From CAZOLI01 sp964580675 (GTDB lineage: Bacteria > Planctomycetota > MHYJ01 > CAYXQY01), in NCBI GenBank assembly GCA_964580675.1, contig CAZOLI010000003.1, positions 1 to 64,000 on the forward strand: DNA of 64,000 nucleotides. Direction: 5' to 3'. Under the pieces are notes generated by a model. That model saw only the letters and a list, made by a program, of their open reading frames with translations, was not told the origin of the DNA and did no database searches. Positions 27,601 to 35,300 of the stretch are shown piece by piece; position 1 is the stretch's first letter; each line of letters starts with the position of its first letter. Position numbers and translations under genes: made by a program.

Positions 27601-28290
27601 TTTCGCGTGTAATAACGTGACCTTCGCAACGGTCCGCTCGTTTGGCTCCTCCTCAATGGAAATGGCTTTTAATTCGCGGATCAGTTCGGTAAGCTGATCC
27701 TTCTTTTTGTTCACCTTCTCCTGAAGCTGTTCTCGACCACTCTTCATGTGGTTGAGTTTTTTACGAACCTCCTCCAGTTTCGTTCGAATGTTTTCCAGTT
27801 CCGACTCCGTGTCATTCAACTTCTGCTCAAGAAACGAAAGATCCGGCTCATCCGGGATAAACACACCGGTTTTCTCGATTTCCTCCATTAGATTTTCAAT
27901 GGTGGCCTGTTCCGGTACCGACAATTCCGGTTTTTCCAGAAGTTCCTCCTGGCGGTTTTTGTTCTCCTGTATTTCGCGCGATGCGTTTTCCTTTATCTCG
28001 CGCAATTTCTCAATTTCCGCTTCCAGACCCCGGGTGTCGTTCAATTCGTTGATGGCATCCTGATATGTGGTGATAAGTTCGTCCCGGGTCTCCTGTTTCA
28101 GGTTTCCCCGCTGTTTGATTTGTTCGATCCGCTTCTGAATTGCTTCTCCCGTCAATTCCACGGGAACCGGCGGTAACCCCTCCTCCCCGTTCCCGTTCTG
28201 TCCCCACAGATGATCCCCTGCAACGGAAAACACCAGGAGAAATACCAGCAGCCAGGAGAAGCGCTTTGAGCTACGGCATGTGATGCTCAT
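24622..28290 (-). CDS. Large MscS/MscK-type mechanosensitive channel
   Basis: A 1222-aa channel resembling MscK/MscM in layout. A signal peptide (FSWLLVFLLVFSVAGDHLWG) is followed by a very long periplasmic coiled-coil region (about residues 50-500, rich in E, K, R and Q heptads), then about ten membrane helices from about 555 onward. The C-terminal MscS module has the pore-lining helix AVTVGLGFGLQEIFANFVSG (about 1005-1025), the beta domain ILFERPIRVGDTVTVNDVTG and the lateral-portal domain VPNRNFIQEELVNWTLSD. The tail is Gln/Glu-rich. It releases solutes on hypo-osmotic shock. It is preceded by a 207-bp gap from the selenoprotein gene and probably stands alone. Confidence 0.9.
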   Translation of the reverse strand: MSITCRSSKRFSWLLVFLLVFSVAGDHLWGQNGNGEEGLPPVPVELTGEAIQKRIEQIKQRGNLKQETRDELITTYQDAINELNDTRGLEAEIEKLREIKENASREIQENKNRQEELLEKPELSVPEQATIENLMEEIEKTGVFIPDEPDLSFLEQKLNDTESELENIRTKLEEVRKKLNHMKSGREQLQEKVNKKKDQLTELIRELKAISIEEEPNERTVAKVTLLHAKKQKIETLLRKLDLEKTTYEPRRDLYQSEEQLLNIREKRLDKIHQIWRKIVNQNIERKAKEELEQTKEELTQIRESYPAIEELARQVKRLAEERASEDGPIQGLKQATERLESTKNLRDSISSDLQNIKDRIEAAGLTSRLGRMLRRKKNDLPSHSEHNRDITELENKRSDVQIRLIELNETRSRLIEDRDEKIQEYLRSLKSGDYDDKHTELKEKITDLYTRRLGLINTLIEDYDRYFTRLSDLVSEKRKLVDVLREYRGYINKRVIWIRSTNNYFYLKGETDEEEGDTSICQTAPGKEANLWDLPPAIQCYFRTTHWTGIGTVIRKDFRNNYLFYLLFLVLIGLLLRYRGRFREKLSEAGEGTFSRFDDSIYKTVNAILYSMFLTLPLPGIFLFLGWRLYEAANGGPAFAVAAGLALVSTGGYTAVLSGLYHTCHPDGLGRNHFRWKKENIETIRRNILHFLYPAIPFVFVFVQTGFFDDPFLRDSLGRTCFLVTMILGAWFVKRVLSPAEGIVSGVIDEHSGGWLDRMRYVWYPVATGVPILFAVLAVFGYYYTARQLLHRLGLTFVLFIGLLYIVEYFVRWQLFQNIQFAVRKRQERRKSQEEESQEGKEIEENRTPSGQEEHEKSTFSLLSVNEQTRQLMWSLFWLGLAVGVWVIWADVLPALSMLDEVELWSHPMQVVETVTGEGGETVQQTVEKQMAVTLQDLLAALVILVMTVIITKNLPGLLEITILQYLPMDTGLRYAYKTISRYLIVMLGLLLIAGNLGIRWSDVQWLAAAVTVGLGFGLQEIFANFVSGLIILFERPIRVGDTVTVNDVTGRVTRIRTRATTILDLDRKELIVPNRNFIQEELVNWTLSDSIMRVVIPIGVAYGSDTELVEEKLMEITREEDIVLEEPKPSVIFTGFGDNALQFSLRFFIQDYDNYWKAFHQINRAVDREFREAGITIAFPQRDLHLKSVDDDLSISIAPEQIPDDAEESGPEQQDGNGNE

Positions 28291-28425
28291 AACGTATCAG
28301 GACAACAATAAAATGGGGGGGATAACGGGGAAATAACAGTACCACAGATGGCGGTAAAATACCCAGTACGGATATAAACCCCCCCGGGCGGAGCTTCTGG
28401 TTCGAATCTTCGCATCCGTTTGTCA

Positions 28426-28470
28426 CCGGGGGAGGCCCCCGTTACAGAAGGCGTCAACCACCTCCCCCGG
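28426..28470. repeat. GC-rich inverted repeat downstream of the selenoprotein gene
   Basis: CCGGGGGAGG (28426-28435) and CCTCCCCCGG (28461-28470) are perfect 10-bp complements with a 25-nt loop, 29 bp after the selenoprotein stop on the minus strand. There is no T-run behind it, so it may be a factor-assisted terminator or an mRNA-stabilising hairpin rather than an intrinsic terminator. Confidence 0.45.
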
Positions 28471-28498
28471 CCGGCCTGGCTAATCTCCTTTCTGGAGG

Positions 28499-29062
28499 TT
28501 AATCAAGAAACGAAACACGATCGGCCCACTCGCTGTCGGGATAATCCGTTTTGATCTGACCCCAGCGATCTTTTAATCCGTCAATGTCATCGAGCTGGCC
28601 TTTGGCCACACCACTCCAGTAAAGAGCTTCCGGAACGAAATGAGATCCCCGGTGGTTTTCCAGCACATCATCCAGAACACGAAGCCCTTTGCTGGCGTTG
28701 CCATTGTCAATAATGGCGTGGGCGCGACCCAGTTTAAGCAACGGAAGGAAGTTATCAACCGAGAACGAAGCGCCTTCCTTCATGTAATGAAGTTCCTTCG
28801 CGTCACCTAGGAAAAGAAGCGTAGGTGTCCACGACACACCGCAGCGGTTTTCAAGAGGCGGATTTGACCCCAGTTCAACCTGCGCGGGAACAAAATGTTT
28901 ATTGATATAACCGGAGACGTCCTCATTTGGATACACCACGGTATCCAGGTGTTCACAACCGCCTCAACCGTCCTTGTAAAAATCAACAAAAGCCAGTTTG
29001 CTTTTCTTTCCGGCTCTATCAATAGCCTTTTTGGCCGTATCCTGCCATGGAATGTCTGTCAT
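28499..29062 (-). CDS. Thioredoxin-like selenoprotein (U-G-G-C active site) with helical tail
   Basis: Reading through an in-frame TGA (28966-28964) gives a 187-aa thioredoxin-fold protein. ATG 29062 (MTDIPWQDTAKKA) has AGGTG upstream. The first beta strand is LAFVDFYKDG, followed by Sec33-G-G-C-E-H-L-D, so selenocysteine replaces the first cysteine of the CxxC active site. Typical fold elements continue downstream: YPNEDVSGYINKHFVPAQVE and the cis-proline loop VSWTPTLLFLG. The C-terminal 80 residues are TPR-like helices (ALYWSGVAKGQLDD ... YPDSEWADR). A bacterial SECIS hairpin follows the TGA. Without readthrough the protein would lack its active site. It is probably a cytoplasmic redox enzyme (no signal peptide). 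The sel genes are not in this window. Confidence 0.85.
28928..28947 (-). promoter_or_regulatory. Bacterial SECIS element
   Basis: In the mRNA, UGGAUAC - CGUGGU - GUAUCCA forms a perfect 7-bp hairpin with a 6-nt loop. The loop starts 23 nt after the UGA and has G as its second base. This meets the published bacterial SECIS pattern (small apical loop with G in the first two bases, 16-37 nt from the UGA) recognised by SelB. It lies wholly within coding sequence, as expected in bacteria. Confidence 0.75.
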
Positions 29063-29582
29063 AAGTTTGCACCTGAAATAAAAACAAATAAATAAACGGA
29101 CGGGAATGGAGGTATCGGAAGAACCACTTACGGGAAATTCAATTTCTCCGGAACCGGTTTCCGGTACAGCAGAATTTGCCTGATTGATGAACAATCTCCA
29201 GCACAGGCGGAATCGCCTCACGTGCCGGCACACCAGCACATTCCCCCAACGACTGATGTTTGAATTCATTTATCTTAAATAACCGATCCGGGTTTATCAA
29301 ATCAAAATTGTCAGAATTGGAGAGAAACCCTGTCAATTACGTCGCAAATTTCATCATTTGAATCCCCGGAGAAGGATCGTATAATACAACGGAATTCGAT
29401 GGATACAATTCCCCACTTGCCCGGATTCACGACATCCCTCCCCGTCATGTATTCTCCCGGGTGCCGGATTACGCCGCTCCATGGATAACCGTGTTTTCCC
29501 CACTTGGAAATGGATCAGTTAAACATCGTCATTCCGTTTCCACCGGATCTCTACCTCACATCTATATTCGGAGGCATTTCGG
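29063..29582. other. Divergent intergenic region
   Basis: About 520 bp between the selenoprotein gene (minus) and the next plus-strand gene. It holds the selenoprotein promoter candidate at 29272-29300 and a long (about 200-nt) leader. On the plus side GGAGG at 29570-29574 is the ribosome site of the next gene. The short minus frame 29139-29336 (TTG start) and the plus frame 29504-29716 were not accepted as genes. Confidence 0.45.
29272..29300 (-). promoter_or_regulatory. Candidate promoter for the selenoprotein gene
   Basis: On the minus strand TTGATA (29300-29295), a 17-bp spacer and TAAGAT (29277-29272) form a sigma70-like pair upstream of the selenoprotein, with a leader of about 200 nt. 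Confidence 0.35.
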
Positions 29583-31532
29583 GTGGAACTTCCTTTGGAC
29601 CCCAAACAACCGAACGGAAAGGACCGGGTCACCGAAAAAATCCTTCACTGGAACCGTCTCCTGTCCCCGGAACAAATACAAAAAGCAAAATCTCTTCGGG
29701 CCGAGGTTCTCAATGAAGGAGGCTGGATTCTTTTTGGGGAAATCCTTCTCAAACAAACGGAGCTAAAACGTGCATCCCTGTACCGGATTGCCCGTATTCA
29801 GAAAGACCTGTTTCCCGAACATCACTGGATCCTCCCGCCGGTTGAGCGATTTCCCTTCCTGCAGGACCCGGTACCATTTCGGAGGGCCGCCTCCTCCGGT
29901 ATTCTGTCCACCCGTGAATTTTCGAAAGTTGCGTTTGTCCGTTCCGTACTACGAGAGTTTGACTACCAAAAATCCGGGGCGGAACTGGCCGTCGAACTTG
30001 GCTTTTTAACACCTCAGGAACTTCGGAGATGTTCGCACCCGTCATTTTCCGAAGAAAATTCGGTTTCGGACGAGAACTTTTCGGGGTACGACCACCGGAA
30101 AAATCGACGGCCGGTTTCCTTGTCCCCCGGACGAGGTTCCGGAACAAGGGAGACGTACATCCCTGATGGAACGGGATGCCCCAGGCCAACCCCCCTCTTC
30201 TCGGACCTTGACCGATTTACGCTTGAAGAGCTGGTCCAGCAGAATCATATCGATCGATCACGCATCCCTCAATTAGCGGACGTCGCCGAGGCCACGGCCA
30301 AAATCACCGGAACCTCCCTTCCTCTGAGAAACTCCGTTTATTCACTGGATATTCTGGAGAAACCCGGAAAATTTGCAGAAGCAATAACCAGGGCACTGGA
30401 TCGAGGGGACTCAAACCAATCGATGAACTGGCTAACCGGAAACCACCGGAGACTGGTTCCCCTGATTCTTCTACTCCTTCTGTTTTCCATTACCGGTTAC
30501 CAACAATGGAATACCCGGGAAACCGATGTGCATTCGTCCGGGAACCAAACACCTCGTACAACCCAATCGGACGAGGAAGAGGGAACGGACAACGAACTCT
30601 CAACCACCACCAACCGACACGAAACAGACCGTACCCCCTCAAAAGAAAACAAACATCGAAATCATCGTATCCGGCCAAACAAATCCATAAAAAAGACGGA
30701 CAACAAGCCAAAACAACGTCGTAAACTGCTTCCAGCAGGAGGCCAGCATGACGTAACGGTATTTGTGCAGCTGCCCCGATTGTTTGCGAAGCGAGGAACG
30801 GCTCATGCCACACCACTCCTGCATGGTTCCCCTCTTCGCAAGCACCGCCAACGTATGATTTCGGACGAAAACGAACGGTGTACCGTGCAGTTTCAGTTTC
30901 CTCTTTCCGGTACCGTCCCCACCCGACCCGTCATTTGTTGCCGCATTCAACCCCCTGATTACGTTTATCCCGAATTCCTTGACACCATTGTCCAGATGAG
31001 AGCACCGGAGGACATCAAATCATTCTGGCAACGCCAGCTCTTTCGAGTGCACCTGATTGCCCGGATTCGTGGCGATAATCGGGATGAACAAAGCGTCAAA
31101 AATGCCATTCGCAGAGAGACAAACGATCTATTCTCCCTCATCTCCCTGTTCCGGTTTTGCGCCACTGCCTCCGTTCGAAATCAGATATTTGACCGGGACC
31201 AACGACGTAATTTGACACGTCTCAACCAGATTTTCCAGATGGCCAGAACGCAGTTATTCCTTCGGTCAACGAAACACCGAACATGGACAAGCACAAAAGT
31301 GCCGGGAACAGAAGCCTGTTACGAGGACGTGTATCGAAACGCCCGGGTACTCATCCATCGTGTTCTTGGAATAATCAAAAACCGGGAAGAACTCCGCCAT
31401 CCGAAGATTTCCTTACCGTCGGACGAAATCACCAGTAAAGCCCGTAGACGTCTCAACATCATTCGTAACGCCGGATACGGACACCAGAACATCGGAAACA
31501 AAACTTCCGCACACCCCACAAACCACCCGTAA
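29583..31532 (+). CDS. Unknown membrane protein with GspE-N-like repeats (pseudopilin cluster gene 1)
   Basis: A 649-aa protein. GTG 29583 is chosen because GGAGG sits exactly 8 bp upstream and the frame has no ATG before it. The N-terminal half holds about three modules resembling the GspE/PilB N-terminal domain (LSPEQIQKAKSLRAEVLNEG; GAELAVELGFLTPQELRRC; FTLEELVQQNHIDRSRIPQL). One membrane helix (about residues 284-298, LVPLILLLLLFSITGY) is followed by a basic, Thr/Asn-rich linker, a beta-type segment with Cys residues (about 385-445) and a helical, Arg-rich C-terminus. No ATPase motif is present. It is the first of three same-strand genes with a giant GspK-like protein, which suggests a secretion or pilus-like role. 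Family not recognised. Confidence 0.7.
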   Translation: MELPLDPKQPNGKDRVTEKILHWNRLLSPEQIQKAKSLRAEVLNEGGWILFGEILLKQTELKRASLYRIARIQKDLFPEHHWILPPVERFPFLQDPVPFRRAASSGILSTREFSKVAFVRSVLREFDYQKSGAELAVELGFLTPQELRRCSHPSFSEENSVSDENFSGYDHRKNRRPVSLSPGRGSGTRETYIPDGTGCPRPTPLFSDLDRFTLEELVQQNHIDRSRIPQLADVAEATAKITGTSLPLRNSVYSLDILEKPGKFAEAITRALDRGDSNQSMNWLTGNHRRLVPLILLLLLFSITGYQQWNTRETDVHSSGNQTPRTTQSDEEEGTDNELSTTTNRHETDRTPSKENKHRNHRIRPNKSIKKTDNKPKQRRKLLPAGGQHDVTVFVQLPRLFAKRGTAHATPLLHGSPLRKHRQRMISDENERCTVQFQFPLSGTVPTRPVICCRIQPPDYVYPEFLDTIVQMRAPEDIKSFWQRQLFRVHLIARIRGDNRDEQSVKNAIRRETNDLFSLISLFRFCATASVRNQIFDRDQRRNLTRLNQIFQMARTQLFLRSTKHRTWTSTKVPGTEACYEDVYRNARVLIHRVLGIIKNREELRHPKISLPSDEITSKARRRLNIIRNAGYGHQNIGNKTSAHPTNHP

Positions 31533-31573
31533 CGAACGACGAAAGAGTTGGTAAGATTCGAATGTGACGATAA

Positions 31574-34500
31574 ATGCCACCGAAACTTACAATCCCAAAA
31601 ATGAATAATAACATCCCATCTTCACCCTCCACCAGTGAGGGAAGCGCACTGATTGTTTCGCTTGCACTGCTGACGATGTTTTTGTTCCTGGCCACGGCCT
31701 TTACCCGTCTTGCCTCGGTGGAACGGGAAGCGGGAAAAGACTGGTCTCATGATATTCAGGCCCGTCTGCTGGCTCGCTCCGGCCTGGAAAAGGTGACCTC
31801 CTCAACCGGCTGGTCCGTCCAATACGGCGGGGAGGACCGAAATGGAAACCGGAACAATAACTCGCTGGGCGGAAAAATAGGAACCGAAGAAGCATCGGGA
31901 AACAACAATGGTGTGCTCGAACCATTCTGCGATCCGAAGAATGCACTTCGACCCTCGATGTTCGTGGATGAGGACGGAGATCACCAGCCCGATCTTCAGC
32001 CCATCGATCACGACGCCGATCCATCAACCCCTCCCCGATACAGGGGGTTCAGCGGGGAGCTCCCCGCGAGTTTGCCCGGCGGTCGAGATACCTATGTCCT
32101 GAAAGTCATTGACAACAACACAAAAATCAACGTAAACAGCTGCAACCCAAACATTGCTTCCATTATTGACCGCATTTATCAGATCCATACCGGATCCTCC
32201 GAACAGCCAGGCACAAAATACATTATTGGTGACAAAAAATCCCCATACACCAAACAGGTTCGATCGGATCCGGACCGGGACGACCAGGACGAGTATGTGC
32301 GACACCACAGAAACACCATTCGCCCGACCGTAAAACTAAACATGGAATCGATGGAAATTGGCGGTGGTTTCCCATCAATGGAAGCGGTTAAAAACAATGT
32401 ACCGGCGGATGTCTGGAAAAAACTAAAGCCGTTTTTAACCCTCCCTTCCCGGACATGGATTGATAAATCCACCGTCCGGCCGAAACCTCAAACCACCCTT
32501 ACGGAAACCGGAAAGGCGGGATCCACCGGAACTCCCTCTCCGGCAAGGTACGACTTTCGGTACAGCCGGGAACCCCGGGCGCCTATTAACATCAACCGGG
32601 CGAGAGAACCGGTTCTCCAGGCCGTTATCGAAGCCATCGAAGCCAGGGCCTTTCACGCCGGCGCGCAGAAGAATGCGTCCTACTACGAAATGGTTGACCT
32701 GAATGTCGATTTAACTCCACACAGGGCCCAAAAAATAGCCCGCAAAATCCTGCAGTACCGGCGGGGGAACCTCTCCATCTGGTTTGGTGGACAGAAAAAA
32801 ACCGGGCCGTTCGAAACATGGCAGGAGTTCGATGAATTTATCGATCAACACATTGTAGAGGATCGAGACTACACCGGACCGATTCATCCCGAGAACCTCG
32901 GCTACCCTGATGACCTCGGTTATTTATTGCGGGTTCACTTTCAGCCCAACACTCGCCCGGGAAAAACCAATCCGGACCAGAACGCCGGATATCGCTGGCG
33001 ACGGGACCAAACCGGCAATACCGTCACACTGGATAAAACGGACTTCCGACGGTACACCACTGAATTCACGTTTTACCCCGGAGGCTATTTCCACGTGGTC
33101 TCGCATGGACGCGTCACGGATGGGCGGAATCGGCCTCGGGCAACGGCACGCATGGAGGCTACAGTTCGCCTTTATCGACTCGCCCGACACACAACCATGC
33201 GGGACTTCGCCGTAAACAGCAAAGGAACACACGGCGGTGGGCGGGGGACCAAACGAATTGCGTATCATCCGGAATTGCCCAACAACCCCGGATGGTCAAA
33301 CATACGCGGACCCTACGAGGGCGAGAATCCGCAAAAACCACAGACCGGGGCCGACATTGCCGGACAAATTTCGGTTGCGCCAAAACACAATCAGCGGTAT
33401 AACCACGATATTTACTGGGGATTCTGGGATTCCGACGACGTGAATTCTTCACCAAATGTGGCCCCGAACCTCACCTATGCTCGGCATTCCCGGGCATATT
33501 CAGGGGTAAACGACGACGGCACCTTCCGGAATCGAGGTCTATATGCTGGTGCTTTCAATGCTATGGAGATCTCGACACCGGAACCCCGAAAATGGCTTCA
33601 CAACGATCCTCGAAATTATTCGGACATCGCGTCCGATGGTCTCCTCATCGGTGCCGATCGATATCGGCAAATACGGTATCAAACCACACGGACCAGCATT
33701 CCGGAATGGAAACAGGGACACGTTGAATTCTGGTGGAAACCCCGAACCAACCTTCTTGATCAACCCTCCACTACAACCCTGTTCCACCAGTATTTTTTGG
33801 GTAAAAACACCCGTATACAGGTACCGACATACACCAACGCCGCCGCCTCAACTGGATCCCGAATCATCGAATCACACCACACAACCCGTAAGATATCGTT
33901 CTTCCCCGGATGCAGAACCAAATTTCCACTTGCCACCATCAACAGCAAGAGCGAGGCCGAAACCGGTTCGAACTGGGGGAACGCATCCGGTTACGTCCTC
34001 TCCCTCTCATTTCGAAACAAATCCGGCAATCCTTCTTATGTGTTTCATATTGGATTTACCGGACATCGATCGCCGGGATCCATCTGGACAACACCGTCAA
34101 GAGGTGGAGCCGACGACGTGCTGGACGCCGGTGAATTAACCGCTTCGGACGTTGTTCTGGAGCTGTCCGTCAAGGATCGGGACGCATTAAAACCGGAGCC
34201 CGGCACCTGGCAACACGTGGTTCTGAACTGGCAACCAGAGGACGTTTCCCTTTCCTATCCGGAACATAACGGAACTTTCAACGGTCCGGACGGAAATGGC
34301 TCCTGGCATATGAATTACGAAGAACAAACTCGAACGATACTTGGCGGACAATTCTGGATAAACGGAACAGGCGGAGCAGATCAGACAAATCGGAAAATCT
34401 ACGCAAATCAGGTCGAAACACCAACCTCTCATTCCGGCACCGTTCGCATTCCCGACTATCTTCCACTGGCACATGAGTTCACCAAACAGGACACCGATGG

Positions 34501-35287
34501 GGACGGAAAGACTGATTACCGGTGCCACGAAAAAGACCACTCGTTCAGAATGGACCCGGTCCTCCTGTACAGATCATCAAACACACATGGTAACTCGGGC
34601 TACCTCGCCAACAGAAATGAGGTGGGCAACCGGGATGCCCGGGGGATCTTCGCCGACGGAACCCTGGATGAAGGATACATAACCGGCACACCAAAGGCCG
34701 CACGAGACGGGACCGGAGTGGATCCCAAACGATACTATAGCGGAAACATAAACCAATTCGGCCATCCGTCCTTACCGCGTTACGTCGGCCGAATTCGAAG
34801 GGTATCGGACCCCTACTGGGACGACGGAGGCACACTGGATAGATTTGAACATTACGCCGTTCCCGGACAGGGCATATTTACTGATAAAAAACACGGGAAG
34901 AAACAAATTGAGGTTCTTCGTCTTGCACACACCCAGTACCTACCCGGAAGAAAAAAGGGTGGGAACTCCTTCCCCGATCGAAATACTCCTTATTTTCAGA
35001 TCCGGGTTCGGCCCGACACGGCATATTACAATGACCCGTTCGGCTACACCGGGCCGGGAATAAATTCAAATCATCCCTCGAACCGCTGGCTCGGGGCACC
35101 ACGGACCCCGGACGAGCTGTTCGGCCGGTCCCTCTCCCTGTCTTCCTCGGATCGGTTTCTGCAGTACCGTATCGATCCGGCCAGCATGAACCACGAAAAA
35201 TCACGCACCTCCCCATTTCTGGAGGACATCACCGTCTTCTATCGGAACCGAAACACGAATCGCCTGATATCTCTGACGATCTGGTAG
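31574..35287 (+). CDS. Giant GspK/PilX-like pseudopilin
   Basis: A 1237-aa protein with a type III-signal-like N-terminus: a hydrophilic leader ending STSEG, then SALIVSLALLTMFLFLATAF, with no Glu at +5, as in GspK. Two segments match the GspK helix-hairpin style (NTKINVNSCNPNIASIIDRI; APININRAREPVLQAVIEAI). The remaining about 800 residues are a large extracellular beta-rich region with lectin/LamG-like features (HVEFWWKPRTN; GTWQHVVLNWQPEDVSLSYP; RRVSDPYWDD). GspK normally has about 330 residues and caps the pseudopilus tip, so this looks like a tip protein carrying a large binding domain. ATG 31574 is used; ATG 31601 would shorten the leader. It lies between two genes of similar organisation. 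Confidence 0.78.
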   Translation: MPPKLTIPKMNNNIPSSPSTSEGSALIVSLALLTMFLFLATAFTRLASVEREAGKDWSHDIQARLLARSGLEKVTSSTGWSVQYGGEDRNGNRNNNSLGGKIGTEEASGNNNGVLEPFCDPKNALRPSMFVDEDGDHQPDLQPIDHDADPSTPPRYRGFSGELPASLPGGRDTYVLKVIDNNTKINVNSCNPNIASIIDRIYQIHTGSSEQPGTKYIIGDKKSPYTKQVRSDPDRDDQDEYVRHHRNTIRPTVKLNMESMEIGGGFPSMEAVKNNVPADVWKKLKPFLTLPSRTWIDKSTVRPKPQTTLTETGKAGSTGTPSPARYDFRYSREPRAPININRAREPVLQAVIEAIEARAFHAGAQKNASYYEMVDLNVDLTPHRAQKIARKILQYRRGNLSIWFGGQKKTGPFETWQEFDEFIDQHIVEDRDYTGPIHPENLGYPDDLGYLLRVHFQPNTRPGKTNPDQNAGYRWRRDQTGNTVTLDKTDFRRYTTEFTFYPGGYFHVVSHGRVTDGRNRPRATARMEATVRLYRLARHTTMRDFAVNSKGTHGGGRGTKRIAYHPELPNNPGWSNIRGPYEGENPQKPQTGADIAGQISVAPKHNQRYNHDIYWGFWDSDDVNSSPNVAPNLTYARHSRAYSGVNDDGTFRNRGLYAGAFNAMEISTPEPRKWLHNDPRNYSDIASDGLLIGADRYRQIRYQTTRTSIPEWKQGHVEFWWKPRTNLLDQPSTTTLFHQYFLGKNTRIQVPTYTNAAASTGSRIIESHHTTRKISFFPGCRTKFPLATINSKSEAETGSNWGNASGYVLSLSFRNKSGNPSYVFHIGFTGHRSPGSIWTTPSRGGADDVLDAGELTASDVVLELSVKDRDALKPEPGTWQHVVLNWQPEDVSLSYPEHNGTFNGPDGNGSWHMNYEEQTRTILGGQFWINGTGGADQTNRKIYANQVETPTSHSGTVRIPDYLPLAHEFTKQDTDGDGKTDYRCHEKDHSFRMDPVLLYRSSNTHGNSGYLANRNEVGNRDARGIFADGTLDEGYITGTPKAARDGTGVDPKRYYSGNINQFGHPSLPRYVGRIRRVSDPYWDDGGTLDRFEHYAVPGQGIFTDKKHGKKQIEVLRLAHTQYLPGRKKGGNSFPDRNTPYFQIRVRPDTAYYNDPFGYTGPGINSNHPSNRWLGAPRTPDELFGRSLSLSSSDRFLQYRIDPASMNHEKSRTSPFLEDITVFYRNRNTNRLISLTIW

Positions 35288-35300
35288 GCCTCATCGAATC

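Noticed and set aside
28390..28402. GGTTCGAATC resembling a tRNA T-loop
   Set aside because: Flanking bases do not form the T stem and no anticodon or acceptor arm can be drawn.
28964..28966. Interpretation of the TGA as a nonsense mutation making a pseudogene
   Set aside because: The frame is intact on both sides, the stop falls exactly on the first active-site Cys, it is TGA and not TAA/TAG, and a SECIS-like hairpin follows; selenocysteine explains all of this better.
29139..29336. 65-codon minus frame (TTG start) in the selenoprotein leader
   Set aside because: No ribosome site, overlaps the proposed promoter, no recognisable family despite a few cysteines.
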